Shown here in pieces: positions 45,429 through 59,138 of a stretch of 64,000 nt of DNA. This stretch comes from Amphiura filiformis (taxonomy: Eukaryota > Echinodermata > Ophiuroidea > Amphilepidida > Amphiuridae): contig NC_092640.1 of the NCBI RefSeq assembly GCF_039555335.1, positions 40,592,295 through 40,656,294 on the forward strand, given 5' to 3'. Within the stretch, counting starts at the first letter, position 1; every line of letters begins with the position of its first letter. Below the pieces are notes generated by a model. The model searched no databases and had not been told where the DNA came from. It saw only the letters and a program-made list of their open reading frames with translations. The position numbers were made by a program, and so were the translations under genes.

Positions 45429-45739
45429 TTTGTGGAGGACAAATGACTCCTGCATCTTCATAGTGGCCACAGTTGTGATTTCCCCATCCATTATGACTGC
45501 ATTCATCTAAGCTGTTTTCTGATCCTGAACATCCTACATCATCCAGCCATATCTGTCCGGTTCCCTCTCCAAACTGAGCTTTGCTAACAGCTTCTGCATC
45601 ACCAGATGGAAATCCAAGTTGATGACAAACTACCATTGCATCATCATTTTCCATTTGTCATCACACACTGTACCCCAAGCACCATTGTAAAATACTTCCA
45701 CTCTGCCTTCATTTGAAATGCTGCCACCATCAAGACGGA
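45429..45739 (-). pseudogene. SRCR domain exon, copy 3 (frame broken in the middle)
   Basis: A third SRCR exon. The front half reads [28 protein letters not shown] in one frame. The rest ([21 protein letters not shown] to [18 protein letters not shown]) reads in another frame. The break falls just after the CDD-W segment, where this copy has CC and copies 1 and 2 have CCC on the plus strand. The donor is CAAA before GTATGT, and the length of 311 is again one base short of in-frame. The C-terminal end is the best preserved of the three. Its phase 1 end joins correctly to the next exon at 43903 (AGC, Ser). Confidence 0.8.
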
Positions 45740-47295
<1,556 letters not shown>

Positions 47296-47574
47296 TTATC
47301 ATAACGGTGGCTGAATGTGGCTTTGCATAATATAGTCAGATTTGTTAAAATTGTTTTGGGGTAAAATTGGGCCACCCCTCTCCCTCACAGGTCCAAAATA
47401 AGACATTTAACAGGAAAAGAATTTTTATTGTCAAAATAGTTTTAAAACAGACAATACCCTGGCATGTTTAAAACCTATTTTAAATATATCTGTCATCATG
47501 TTTCCATAACAGAGGACTGAGCTTTCCATATTCTAGTGAGTGTCATCACCAGATCAATAGTGGTAAATGATCAT

Positions 47575-47996
47575 AATGCAACAGATGAGCAACATGAAAC
47601 GAACCAAAACAAAATGAAGGAGCAGAAGAAGCAAGAGACACCGTCTCATCTGCCCTATCTAATCCCACCCCATCGCGAGACATGAGTGAAAGCAACAAAT
47701 CTACTAAGACTAGCAAGCAAAGTGTGCTAAATCTAACTGCTGGCAAGATTGCAATCACCAGGGATCCGAATTGTGATAGAAACTCATCTGTGGGAAAGAG
47801 TGGGTACAAATCTGACCAGAATGAGACAGAATACTTTAGTAATAATAGTTCAGATCTATCAAGCGATCAAGATCATTATCAATATTCCAGCTTGAGTGCT
47901 AAGTCTCCATCACCTGATCAACTGGGTGCCAAGAGAAAGCAGAAAGATGGCAAACTTAAGAAGAGGAGAAGCAGAGCATCAAGTAGAAAAAAGTGA
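47575..47996 (+). pseudogene. LINE first open frame (ORF1-like)
   Basis: An open plus-strand frame with an ATG at 47682 runs to a stop at 47996. It is serine-, asparagine- and lysine-rich with a strongly basic C-terminus (KRKQKDGKLKKRRSRASSRK). It lies about 190 bp upstream of an endonuclease-like reading frame on the same strand, where L1/Tx1-type elements carry their nucleic-acid-binding ORF1. The frame is open upstream of the ATG back to a stop at about 47600. No zinc knuckle is visible. A 183-bp copy of its end sits in the satellite at 52003. Confidence 0.6.
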
Positions 47997-48189
47997 ACAA
48001 TAAAAACAATAGTTGAATGAATTTCCCATCTACTTTCAGAAGCATATGTATAATGTGCATTTTCTTTTGTTCTTTTAAAGCTAAAAAATAACCAAGCAAA
48101 AAAGCAACAAAAAACAAAACACAAACAAAAACAAAGTAGGTATACAGTATATAATATTTATAAGGTATATATCTGTAAATATTTATGAA

Positions 48190-48835
48190 TTCGTGTAATG
48201 TTCATTTTATTTCCCTCAATGTTAGAGGGCTTAGAAATCAAGATAAAAGAAGAATTGTATGTAACTGGTTAAAAGCCAAAAAGTTGATATATTTCTTTTG
48301 CAAGAAACTTATCTTGATCAAAGGTTGGAAAATGCTTTGCGGAAAGAGTAGTCGATAAAATCTTTTAGTTCGTTTGGAACATTTCACAGTAGAGGGGTAT
48401 CAATCATCTATAGAAAAGACTTAGATTTAAAAATCGAAAATAGTCATATTGCTGACGATGGTAGAAAAGTTTGTTGAATATGCTAATCCGTAAAAAACCT
48501 TGCACTTTAATCAATTTATATGCACCAACGAAACAAAAATACAAAGATATCGAGGGTTGACAAACAGAAGGCCTTAACTCACTTTTGGCCATTTTGAGAT
48601 TTTGGTACCAAAATAATCTGTAATACCCACAGATTCTTAAAATCATAAGCCTTAACTCAAGTCAACTTCCTATTGCATCTATAGCACAATAATACTTGGT
48701 CACATCTCAATGCAAAATATTATTTTACTCATTTTTCTCAAACAGGCACTTTTTGAGTTAAGGCCTTCTGTTTGTCAACCCTCGATATATTCTTCAAGAA
48801 AACATTTCATTGGATTAAAAGATATGCTAGGTACA
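48190..48835 (+). pseudogene. LINE endonuclease, N-terminal part (broken)
   Basis: Reads VHFISLNVRGLRNQDKRRIV (the NVRGL start of an apurinic-type endonuclease) and later NLYAPTKQKYKD, then, after the MITE, IFFKKTFHWIKRYARY. Several stops and frame changes lie between. The Q-E-T catalytic segment is degraded. It is interrupted at 48545-48789 by a MITE and at 48836 by the 4.7-kb element. Confidence 0.8.
48545..48789. mobile_element. MITE inserted in the LINE endonuclease
   Basis: Ends CGAGGGTTGACAAACAGAAG and its complement, continuing GCCTTAACTCA. The interior is imperfectly palindromic. Removing it (with a duplicated AT or ATAT) restores the endonuclease frame KYKD-IFFKK, so the insertion point is precise. 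Confidence 0.85.
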
Positions 48836-50434
48836 CCCTAGCAGAAATTCTATACAGCAAGAAGTGTATCAAAAGTGTATCAAAGTGTATTAAAACTGTA
48901 TCAAACAGCAATTTAATACAGTTTTGATATACAAAGGGTGTACTGAAAATGTATCAACTGAAAATATAAGGTATCAAAACTGTATCAAATACCACCTAAC
49001 TGTATCAAAAATGTATCAAAAGTGTATCAAATTTGAACTTAGTTAATTTTGGCCATGCTTGTGGTGTATCAAAAGTGTATCAAATTGAACTTTGCAGTTT
49101 TTCAGTGTATGTAAAGTGTATCAAAGTGAACTTTTTGGTGCTAGATGTATATCAAAAGTGTATCAAATTGGACTTAGTCAAATTCTGGCTGCATACAGTG
49201 TATCAAAAGTGTATTAAATTGGACTTTGCCTGTTTGTTAGTGTATGTAAAGTGTATCAAATTGAACTTAGTTAATTTTTGGTGTCTAGAGGTATATCAAA
49301 AGTGTATCAAATTGGACTTAGTCAAATTCTGGCTGCATACAGTGTATCAAAAGTGTATTAAATTGGACTTTGCCTGTTTTTTAGTGTATCAAAAGCGTAT
49401 TAAATTGGACTTAGTTTATTTTGGGTGGCTAGAGGTATATCAAAAGTGTATCAAATTGGGCTTTCATAAACTGACCTTTTGTAGTGTATCAAAACTGTAT
49501 CAATAACTGATCACATGTCTAGATACTGACTCATCATTTTCAAATTTGCCCATGTGGCATGTATGCAGTTAACACCAGGATTTGCATTTGGAAATGTACT
49601 GTATTTTAGAGCAAATTATGGTGTTTTATTTATCATGATGACGATACAAACATGCTTGTAGACTGCACATTAGGTTACAATGTAGTTGTAATCAGGGACT
49701 GTGATTAAAGAGGAAATATCTGACTTTGTTCTGATAAGGTAAGCTTACTATATATTATATATAGGGCCTCAATGTATATGTATTAAGCATGAATATAGCG
49801 CATGCCTGTATAGTAGATGTTATTGGTAGCCTTTTTGTCTCTTTATTGAGGGTAACAACTTCAGTGACAAGCACTGCATTCAAAGCAGGCCTTCTGATGT
49901 ATGTATGTTCCATTTTGGTTGGGTTTTGCTTCTTTTTTGCAAGACTTCTCACACATTTATCCTATTATGTTGTAATTTTGAGCGTTGATAGGGAAAGTGC
50001 ATTGAGCTGCTCCGTGATGGGGGAAAGTGCTAGAGGTCAGCATTAGCAGTAGAGGGCAGTGTTGAATTTGAGCTTGATTAGACTAATTTCAAAATTTGAC
50101 CTTTGACCCCTTCACTTTGGGGTCATTAATGTTAGCAAATATGTTTAGATCATGTACGGATAATTCTTGTTGAATTTGAGCTTGATTGGACCAATTTTGA
50201 AATTTGAAAAACTGTATCAAAAGTGTATAAAAAACTGTATCAAAAGTGTATCAAAACTGTATCAAAAGTGTATAAAAAACTGTATCAAAAGTGTATCAAA
50301 AAACTATCAAAAGTATATCAAAAAACTATCAAAAGTGTATAAAAAACCCTATCAAAAGTGTATCAAAAAACTATATCAAAGGTGTATCAAATGGCATGTA
50401 TCAAAAATAGGCGGTCCAGCTGGCCAGCATTAGA

Positions 50435-53345
50435 ATTGGAACGCTGATTTGATACAGTGACATATTGATCACTTTTGATATAATTATGTATAAAATGTGT
50501 ATAAAATGAAAGGATAAGAATTTCAATGCTAATTTGATACAGTTTAAATTGGCACGCTGATTTCATACAGTGACATATTTGATACACTTTTGATATAATT
50601 ATGTATGAAATGTGTATGAAATGAAAGGATCAAAATTTCAACACTAATTTGATACAGTTTAAATTGGAACGCTGATTTGATACAGTAACATATTCGATAC
50701 ACTTTTGATATAAATTATGTATGAAATGTGTATGAAATGAAAGGATAAAAATTTCAACGCTAATTTGATACAGTTTAAATTGGAACCCTGATTTGATACA
50801 GTTACATATTTCATACACTTTTGATATAATTATGTATGAAATGTGTATGAAATGAAAGGATAAAAATTTCAACGCTAATTTGATACAGTTTAAATTGGAA
50901 CCCTCATTTGATACAGTAACATATTCGATACACTTTTGATATAAATTATGTATGAAATGTGTATGAAATGAAAGGATAAAAATTTGAGCGCTAATTTGAT
51001 ACAGTTTAAATTGGAACCCTCATTTGATACAGTAACATATTCGATACACTTTTGATATAAATTATGTATGAAATGTGTATGAAATGAAAGGATAAAAATT
51101 TCAACGCTAATTTGATACAGTTTAAATTGGAACCCTGATTTGATACAGTTACATATTTCATACACTTTTGATATAATTATGTATGAAATGTGTATGAAAT
51201 GAAAGGATTAAAATTTGAACGCAAATTTGATACAGTTTAAATTGGAACCCTCATTTGATACAGTAACATATTCGATACACTTTTGATATAATTATGTATG
51301 AAATGTGTATGAAATGAAAGGATAAAAATTTGAACGCATAAATTTGATACAGTTTAAATTGGAACCCTCATTTGATACAGTAACATATTCGATACACTTT
51401 TGATATAAATGATGTATGAAATGTGTATGAAATGAAAGGATAAAAATTTGAACGCATAAATTTGATACAGTTTAAATTGGAACCCTGATTTGATACAGTA
51501 ACATATTCGATACACTTTTGATATAAATTATGTATGAAATGTGTATGAAATGAAAGGATAAAAATTTGAATGTTAATTTGATAGTTTAAATTGGAACGCT
51601 GATTTGATACAGTTACATATTTCATACACTTTTGATATAATTATGTATGAAATATGTATGAAATGAAAGGATAAAAATTTGAACATAAATTTGATACAGT
51701 TTAAATTGGAACCCTCATTTGATACAGTAACATATTTCATACACTTTTGATATAATTATGTATGAAATGTGTATGAAATGAAAGGATAAAATTTGAACGC
51801 ATAAATTTGATACAGTTTAAATTGGAACCCTCATTTGATACAGTAACATATTCGATACACTTTTGATATAAATTATGTATGAAATGTGTATGAAATGAAA
51901 GGATAAAATTTGAACATAAATGTGATACAGTTTAAATTGGAACCCTCATTTGATACAGTAACATATTCAATACACTTTTGATATAAATTATGTATGAAAT
52001 GTGTAATAATAGTTCAGATCTATCAAGCGATCAAGATCATTATCAATATTCCAGCTTGAGTGCTAAGTCTCCATCACCTGATCAACTGGGTGCCAAGAGA
52101 AAGCAGAAAGATGGCAAACTTAAGAAGAGGAGAAGCAGAGCATCAAGTAGAAAAAAGTGAACAATAAAAACAATAGTTGAATGAAATGAAAGGATAAAAA
52201 TTTGAACGCAAATTTGATACAGTTTAAATTGGAACCCTGATTTGATACAGTAACATATTCGATACACTTTTGATATAAATTATGTATGAAATGTGTATGA
52301 AATGAAAGGATAAAAATTTGAATGTTAATTTGATAGTTTAAATTGGAACGCTGATTTGATACAGTTACATATTTCATACACTTTTGATATAATTATGTAT
52401 GAAATATGTATGAAATGAAAGGATAAAAATTTGAACGCAAATTTGATACAGTTTAAATTGGAACCCTCATTTGATACAGTAACATATTTCATACACTTTT
52501 GATATAATTATGTATGAAATGTGTATGAAATGAAAGGATAAAAATTTGAGCATAAATTTGATACAGTTTAAATTGGAACCCTCATTTGATACAGTAACAT
52601 ATTCGATACACTTTTGATATAAATTATGTATGAAATGTGTATGAAATGAAAGGATAAAAATTTGAACATAAATGTGATACAGTTTAAATTGGAACCCTCA
52701 TTTGATACAGTAACATATTCAATACACTTTTGATATAAATTATGTATGAAATGTGTATGAAATGAAAGGATAAAAATTTCAACGAAAATTTGATACAGTT
52801 TAAATTGGAACCCTCATTTGATACAGTAACATATTCGATACACTTTTGATATAAATTATGTATGAAATGTGTATGAAATGAAAGGATAAAAATTTCAATG
52901 CTAATTTGATACAGTTTTAATTGGAACCCTCATTTGATACAGTAACATATTCGATACACTTTTGATATAAATGATGTATGAAATGTGTATGAAATGAAAG
53001 GATAAAAATTTGAACGCTAATTTGATACAGTTTAAATTGGAACCCTGATTTGATACAGTAACATATTCAATACACTTTTGATATAAATTATGAATGAAAT
53101 GTGTATGAAATGAAAGGATAAAAATTTCAATGCTAATTTGATACAGTTTAAATTGGAACCCTCATTTGATACAGTAACATATTCGATACACTTTTGATAT
53201 AAATTATGTATGAAATGTGTATGAAAGGAAAGGATAAAAATTTGAACGCTAATTTGATACAGTTTAAATTGGAACCCTGATTTGATACAGTTACTTATTT
53301 GATACACTTTTGATATAATTATGTATCAAATATGTATGAAATGAA
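50435..53345. repeat. 116-bp satellite array (~23-25 units)
   Basis: The unit contains ATTTGATACAGTTTAAATTG, GAACCCTCATTTGATACAGT, AACATATTCGATACACTTTT and GATATAAATTATGTATGAAA, then GTGTATGAAATGAAAGGATA. Units vary at few positions. It is interrupted once, by the LINE fragment at 52003-52185. Confidence 0.92.
52003..52185 (+). mobile_element. 183-bp copy of LINE ORF1 end inside the satellite
   Basis: Matches 47839-48021 without a difference that I can see, including the KRKQKDGK-coding part, the stop and ~25 bp after it. It replaces part of a satellite unit, and both junctions share a few bases with the donor (GTA at the left, TGAA at the right). Confidence 0.9.
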
Positions 53346-53556
53346 AGGATACATTTCATTTGATACTTTTTGATACATTATCTTGGCATTTGATACACTT
53401 TTGATATGTATAAAATGTGTATGCAATGTTAATTTGATACAGTTTTGATACATAAAAGTGTATGAAATGAGGGTTCAATTCAAAGCCTTTTATTTCATAC
53501 ATTTTTCATACGTATCAAAAGTGGTGTATCAAAAGTGTATCAAATTTCAGCCAGGG

Positions 53557-54418
53557 CAATGTTATTATTGGTGGTGATTTAAATTATACTCAAAACCATA
53601 ATAAAGATACTAAAACATGAAAAGGAAAAATGTACCATGTAAATATCTGCAAAAAATTATTAAACATTGTAATTTAATTGATATCTGGAGGCACAGATGG
53701 CCAGAAAAACGTCAATTCACATGGAGACAAATATCTCTTGGTTTATTCTCTAGGCTAGATTATTGGCTGATTCACAAAGAGTTCATTGATGATGTTAAAA
53801 CTACTGATATTAGACCCTCTGTAAAATCAGTCCATAATGCTATTTCATTAAAGTTACAAATGGGAAAAACAAATACTGGGCCAGGTTTTTGGAAATTTAA
53901 TTCTTCGCTCACAAATGATAATAACTACAAAAAAGAGATTCGTAAATTATTTGTTCTTGCCAAAAGGATTGTACCCGGCAAAAAATATCCAATCAACTTA
54001 CTTGGGAATTATGTAAAAGAAATATAAAAGATTTTACTGTAAAATACTGTACAAAAAAAGGCCCGATGTAAAAAAAAAAAGCTTTTGGAGAAATTAGAAA
54101 ATGATGTTAAAGAATTAGAAGAGAAAATGGATAATGTTGGAAATATATTTAAGAATAGATATATTGAAGCAAAGTCAAAACTAGAAAAGCTGTATAAAGA
54201 AACTACTAAATGAGCTATAATAAGGGCAAGAGTCAATTGGTTTGAGGGTGAAACCAATTCTAAATATTTCATGGGGCTCGAAAAACACAAAGCAACTAGA
54301 AATTCAATTACAGAACTTAATTTAAAAAACGGTAAAAATATCACAGACACAGATGACATTCTAAATGAATCTGTAGATTATTATACTAATCTGTATAAAT
54401 CAAAAGAAATAGAAGACT
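53557..54418 (+). pseudogene. LINE endonuclease C-terminal part and linker (broken)
   Basis: Reads NVIIGGDLNYTQN, then (53617-54027) KRQFTWRQISLGLFSRLDYW and SVHNAISLKL, i.e. the GGDxN, SRxDY and xHxAI motifs of L1/Tx1-type endonucleases with the final D of DHxAI changed to V. It continues PGFWKFNSSL, then, with frame changes, WFEGETNSKYFMGLEK and ESVDYYTNLYKSKEIED. This is the region just before the reverse transcriptase. The element stops abruptly at about 54418. Confidence 0.85.
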
Positions 54419-54847
54419 AGAGCGGTTCTCGGGTTTCGCGGTTTTCGGCATTTGCGGTTTGTGGTTCAGGTTGGTTGGTGGTAATTGGGAACCTTGTGTG
54501 ATCCTGATTACTGGTTTTTGATGTGTATTTTGGGTTGTATGTTGAGTTTCTGTTCAGAACCTTGTGTGATCCGAGTGTGTGTAATGTGTATTATGGATTG
54601 ATTTTGAGGTGTAAGAGTTGTATGTGTTGTGTTGTTTATGTTATGGAATGTAGAAATGGACATTTTATAAATAGGATTGGATATTGGGGTGGCAACTATG
54701 TATAGATGGGTTTGTTGTTATTTGTGTACATCCATATGAAAAGGTTGCACTTGATGGTTGTATATTTTTTTATTTCATAATAGTTTGGAATGAATACTAG
54801 ACTCATAGCATGTGGAGGTCACTTCAAATGATGGTTTAAGTGACATG

Positions 54848-55385
54848 GTTAAGGGAACTGGAATGAGCGTTTCGACAGCATTTTTTGTGGGACATGAGAT
54901 CACATCAGACCTATTGAATTGCATTCTGAATACGAAGAATGTCTTTCTGATATCGAATAATTTATATTTTATGAAATTTATGATATTACAAATGTTATGA
55001 CAAATTATTAAAGTTTGATTTTTACCTTTCTTAATATTGAAGAAATGGATTTTTTTCCCCAAAAGACCTAATTTTTGTTGGTGTTTTGGGGGGAAAATCC
55101 ATATCTTCAATACGAAAGGTCAAAATTTTCAATTGATTGTCGGCTTTTTATTCCACCTACATAAGCTTCAATTATAAATCATCAGATGTATAAAATTTCA
55201 ATATCAAAAATATCAATTTTTAAATGATTTGCCATAAAATGTGTATTACATTGCGAATTTCAAAAAATCAAAATTATTTGACATCAGAAGGACATTCTGC
55301 ATATTCAGAATGTAATTCGATTGGTCTGATGTACTCTAATGTCCCACAATAAATACTGTCGAAACGTACATACCCCTTCCCTTAA
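54848..55385. mobile_element. Fold-back element, family A
   Basis: TTAAGGGAACTGGAATGAGC at the left and CATACCCCTTCCCTTAA at the right. Shares TTTTTGTGGGACATGAG, GAATACGAAGAATGTCTTTC and the GATATGGATTTTTT-type centre with the elements at 29846 and 58469. Confidence 0.85.
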
Positions 55386-56018
55386 GGAATGTTTTGTATT
55401 TCTAAACTATGTGACTTGTGGATGATTTGAAGTGACCTTTTATTGAAATGTGTCTGGTTTTATTCATGGCTATTATTTGAAATGAGAGATATATGTATGA
55501 GCCCTCAAGTGCATGCTTTTGATATGCATGAACACATGTATGGAATGTATAATTGTTGATAAAATACTGAGTAGTTGTTGATTATAATTTAGAGAATGTT
55601 TGTTCTGTTTGCAGGTTGAGTTTTTTTGTGAAGGTTTGTATTATATGTTGAATGTGTGTTTAGAATGTTATGTAATTGTTAATATGAAGTTGACTTATTG
55701 ATGTTAATATGTGTTACTATTGTTTCTTAAAAGGGATAAATAAGATGAGACAAAATAAAGAATCTGAAGTTGGAAATATTAGTTTAAGCATATAAATTTA
55801 TTTGTTCTGGAATGACGTTACAAAAGTTAACATAATTGCACAGAGTATTATTTAATTTATGAACAGTGTATTAAAGCTAGAATGTACGATGGCCTTGAGG
55901 TATGTTTTTATATGTGTCACATTGATTTGTGAGGTAATTTTTGGATTGTTTGACACCCAATTGGGAATGGGTGGTTGTCGTACATTGTAGCTTTAAGGCC
56001 TTTGTTTTGAATATGTAC
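55386..56018. other. Intergenic or intron DNA, no gene seen
   Basis: GT- and AT-rich, no exon or named repeat recognised. Confidence 0.35.
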
Positions 56019-56668
56019 CCAGCAAACACAAAACGTTTTCGACATCATTCGCAAAAAGGTTGTCAGAAAACGTTTAAATGTCGGGTTATATAAAGGGTAT
56101 ATTAAGAGTATAAAATGTTTTCATAACCTTAAAAAACATTTTTTGATAATCTACTGCTCAGCAAATAAAAATGTTTTACAAGAAATGTTTAAATGTCGGG
56201 TTATATAAAGGGTATAAAAACGTTTTAATAACATTCCGAAAACATTCTTGAAAACTTGATACAAAACATTCTAAACAGAATGTTATTTTGGGGTTGAAAA
56301 AATATTTTGCGAAAAATGTTTGCCCAAAATATTTTCAATAACGTTTTCATGACCTTTATATAACCCGACATTTAAGTGTTATTAAAACGTTTTGAAAAAA
56401 ACATTTTCAGAACATTTCTGTGTTTGCTGGATTCAAATATTTTAACATAAATGTTATTTAAGTATTGACACAATATTTGGCAAAAATAGTTTACAATAAC
56501 ATTTTTTGAAAACATTTAGAAATATTGTTGTAATGTGTTTTCATACAAAACATTTTAAAACGTTATCATGACCTTTATATAACCCGACATTTTAATGTTA
56601 TTAAAACGTTTTTACCTAAACCAAAAGCCAAAATATAACTTATTTAAAACGTTTTTGTGTTTGCTGGG
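56019..56668. mobile_element. ~650-bp fold-back element with CCCAGCAAACACAAAACGTT ends
   Basis: Left end CCCAGCAAACACAAAACGTT, right end AACGTTTTTGTGTTTGCTGGG. TCGGGTTATATAAAGGGTAT (left, twice) and the complement CTTTATATAACCCGACATTT (right, twice) show long paired arms. Confidence 0.88.
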
Positions 56669-56899
56669 TATATACTGTCTGTCTAGTTTGAAGTACATAG
56701 TATTGATGCGGACGCACACATTGTGCTGACTTTGAAGGCTGAAGGCAGACATAGCTGCAGCATAGACGCAGTGCTGTTTACATGCTGTGTATGCGCGCTT
56801 TGTCACTTTGTACTTCAGAGTGGACAAACTGTAGTTTCAGAACTATTATTTTAGAAAGGTTGGAAAAGTTTGGCATAAAATGTTTTAATGTTGGGTTAT

Positions 56900-57565
56900 T
56901 TAAAGGACATATCGACCCTGGACCAAAACAAGCATATTTAAGCACTGTAGGCCTACTTTAAATATGCTTTCTAAACAACATTCCAATGTGTGACATTTGG
57001 AATGACAATAAAGTACATTTAAAGTACAAATAAAGCACAATGGCCAGAAAAGTACATGTAAAGCATACTGAAAAAACGCACATTTAAAGTACTGTACTGT
57101 AATTGTACTTTATAACCAAACAAGCATATTTAAAGTACTGTGCTTTAATTATACTTTATACCAAAACAAGTATTTTTAAAGCACTGTGCTTTAAATATGC
57201 TTTCTAAACAACATTCCAATGTGCGACATTTGTAACGACAATAAGTACCTTTAAAGTACAAATAAGTCACAATGACCAGAAAAGTACATTTGAAGCACAT
57301 ACTGAAAAAAGCACATTTAAAGTACTGTGCTTTAATTGTATTTTATACCAAAGAAGCATATTTAAAGTACTGTGCTTTAATTATACTTTATACCAAAACA
57401 AGTATATTTAAAGCACTGTGCTTTAAATGTACTTTCTAAACAACATTGCAATGTGCGACATTCGGAACGACAATAAAGTACCTTTAAAGTACAAATAAAG
57501 CACAATGACTAGAAAAGTGCATTTAAAGCATACTGAAAAAAGCATATTTAAAGTACTGTGCTTAA
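56900..57565. repeat. Minisatellite of ~232-bp units (about three)
   Basis: CTAAACAACATTCCAATGTG recurs at about 56971, 57204 and 57435. Units are built of AAAGTAC / GTACTTT motifs (TTAAAGTACTGTGCTTTAAT), which make each unit internally palindromic. Confidence 0.85.
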
Positions 57566-57587
57566 GGAGGTTCCATACCATATACCA

Positions 57588-57611
57588 GTAAGCTTATAAT
57601 TATAAGCTTAC
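57588..57611. repeat. Perfect 24-bp palindrome
   Basis: GTAAGCTTATAA followed at once by its complement. Confidence 0.9.
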
Positions 57612-58468
57612 CACATATGGAGCTTATCAAAGTATTGGTAACACAAGTATGTTTACATGCAAGTATACATGACATCTTGGTTTATTCAAATTAACCATTT
57701 AAATAAAATCTTTCTGAATATAAGTTTCATGACTGGGGCTGGAGTCTGACCCCTCATATCTACACATCTTAAAATGCATTTGCGATAAACAGCATTGACA
57801 ATAGGTGGTCCAGAACACTCTTACATATGTATTTATGTGGGAGTTTCTTAATTATTTTATTTACATTTTCATGTTTTTAACTCGACATTGTGGCCCCAAT
57901 CTGCATGATATACATGTTAACATGTACCCATATTTTCATGATTGTGGGAAAAATAGTCTTAAAGTTTGTCACTCATATTCCTTAATTAAAAATGGTATCC
58001 CTAATGAAAAGTTCTGAATCTGATGAATCCATTTTCCACAATTAAGACTGTGAGAAAAGCAGTCTTTAAATTTATGTTTTTCATGATTTGTCATCAATTG
58101 GAGGCATTTGTTTTTGCTTTTGCATGTCTATCTTCGTCATTGTTTTGCTGGGCTGATAAATGTATTCTATCATCATGTTCCATTGTAGTTTCCGTTTGCA
58201 GAGCTTGGGTCCCATTTCAGCAGCAACTGAAAGAAAATTGTACATAAAATTACGAATTAGTTTAACTTAAAAATTTAACAAAATTAATATTTTATTGCCA
58301 CTTACACATCTGGCCATTTTCCAAAACAACTGAAAAAATATTTTGTGTCAGCGAGAAATTCATAATCATCAAGGGTCTATGGTTAGCCTGGTATTTCCAC
58401 ATCACTTGTTTAGAGTCCGCCAGAGAAGGATACAAACATACATGTACATTACATGTAGAGTACTGTCT
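57612..58468 (-). other. Region with a possible terminal exon, not confirmed
   Basis: On the minus strand a strong acceptor (TTTTCTTTCAG, about 58230) is followed by an open frame of about 48 codons ending in a stop near 58070 (AAEMGPKLCKRKLQW, then a Lys/Gln/Met-rich tail). No domain is recognised. Confidence 0.25.
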
Positions 58469-59138
58469 TAAGGGCTGGGGTATGAACGTTTGGACAGTAT
58501 TTATTTTGGGACATTAGAGCACAGCAGACATATCGAATTGCATTCTGAATACGAAGAATGTCATTCTGATATCAAATAATTTTGATTTTTGAAATTAGCA
58601 ATTTAATACACATTTTATGGCAAATCATTAAAATTGATATTTTTGATATTTAACAGTACTTGAAGTAAACTTTATAAATCTGATGATTTATACTTAAAGT
58701 GTATGTAGGTGGGATGAAAAGCCGACGATCAATTGAAAATTTTGACCTTTTCAGATTGAAGATATGGATTTTTTCCCCAAAACACCAACAAAAATTAGGT
58801 CTTTTTGGGAAAAAAATCCATATCTTCAATATGAAAGGTCAAAATTTTCAATTGACCGTCGGCTTTTCCTCCCTGCTACATACACTTTAAGAATATATCA
58901 TTAGATTTATATAATTTACTTCGAGGACTGTTATATATCAAAAATTTGAAAAATATCAAATTTTTATAATTTGTCATAAAATTTGTATTATATTGTGATT
59001 TTCAAAAATGAAAATTATTTGATATCAGAAAGACATGCTTCAGATTCAGAATGCAATTCGATAGGTCTGAGGTGCTCTCATGTCCCACAAAAAATACTGT
59101 CGAAACGCATAATAAACGCTCATTTTAGATCCCTTAAC
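58469..59138. mobile_element. Fold-back element, family A
   Basis: Left TTAAGGGCTGGGGTATGAAC, GTTTGGACAGTATTTATTTT; right AAAATACTGTCGAAACGCAT and GATCCCTTAA. Full-length arms with the same centre (AAAATTTTGACCTTT and complement) as the copies at 29846 and 54848. Confidence 0.85.

Larger units (their letters stand above)
48836..53556. mobile_element. 4.7-kb terminal-inverted-repeat element built of satellite
   Basis: Left end CCCTAGCAGAAATTCTATAC. The right end AAATTTCAGCCAGGG is its complement with mismatches. A CA dinucleotide flanks both ends, and removing the element plus one CA restores the LINE frame RYNVIIGGDLN. The left and middle parts (48836-50430) are rich in GTATCAAAAGTGTATCAAA. 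The right part is a 116-bp satellite in the complementary sense (TTTGATACACTTTTGATATA). No transposase was seen. The repeat-coded open frames (49033-49506 and many on the minus strand) are artefacts of the repeats. Confidence 0.85.

Noticed and set aside
49033-49506. 157-residue frame with repeated VYQKCIKLD, looking like a repeat protein
   Set aside because: It is a direct reading of the GTATCAAAAGTGTATCAAA satellite; no domain and no start context, and similar frames appear wherever the repeat occurs.
50387-53307. Series of ~85-91-residue minus-strand frames with shared sequence
   Set aside because: Translations of the 116-bp satellite; frame openness comes from repeat composition, not coding constraint.
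50435-53345. CRISPR-like regular repeat array
   Set aside because: Units are contiguous with no unique spacers and the genome is eukaryotic; it is a satellite.
54009-54359. 116-residue minus-strand frame (Ser/Phe-rich)
   Set aside because: Antisense of the LINE linker, which reads WFEGETNSKYF on the plus strand.
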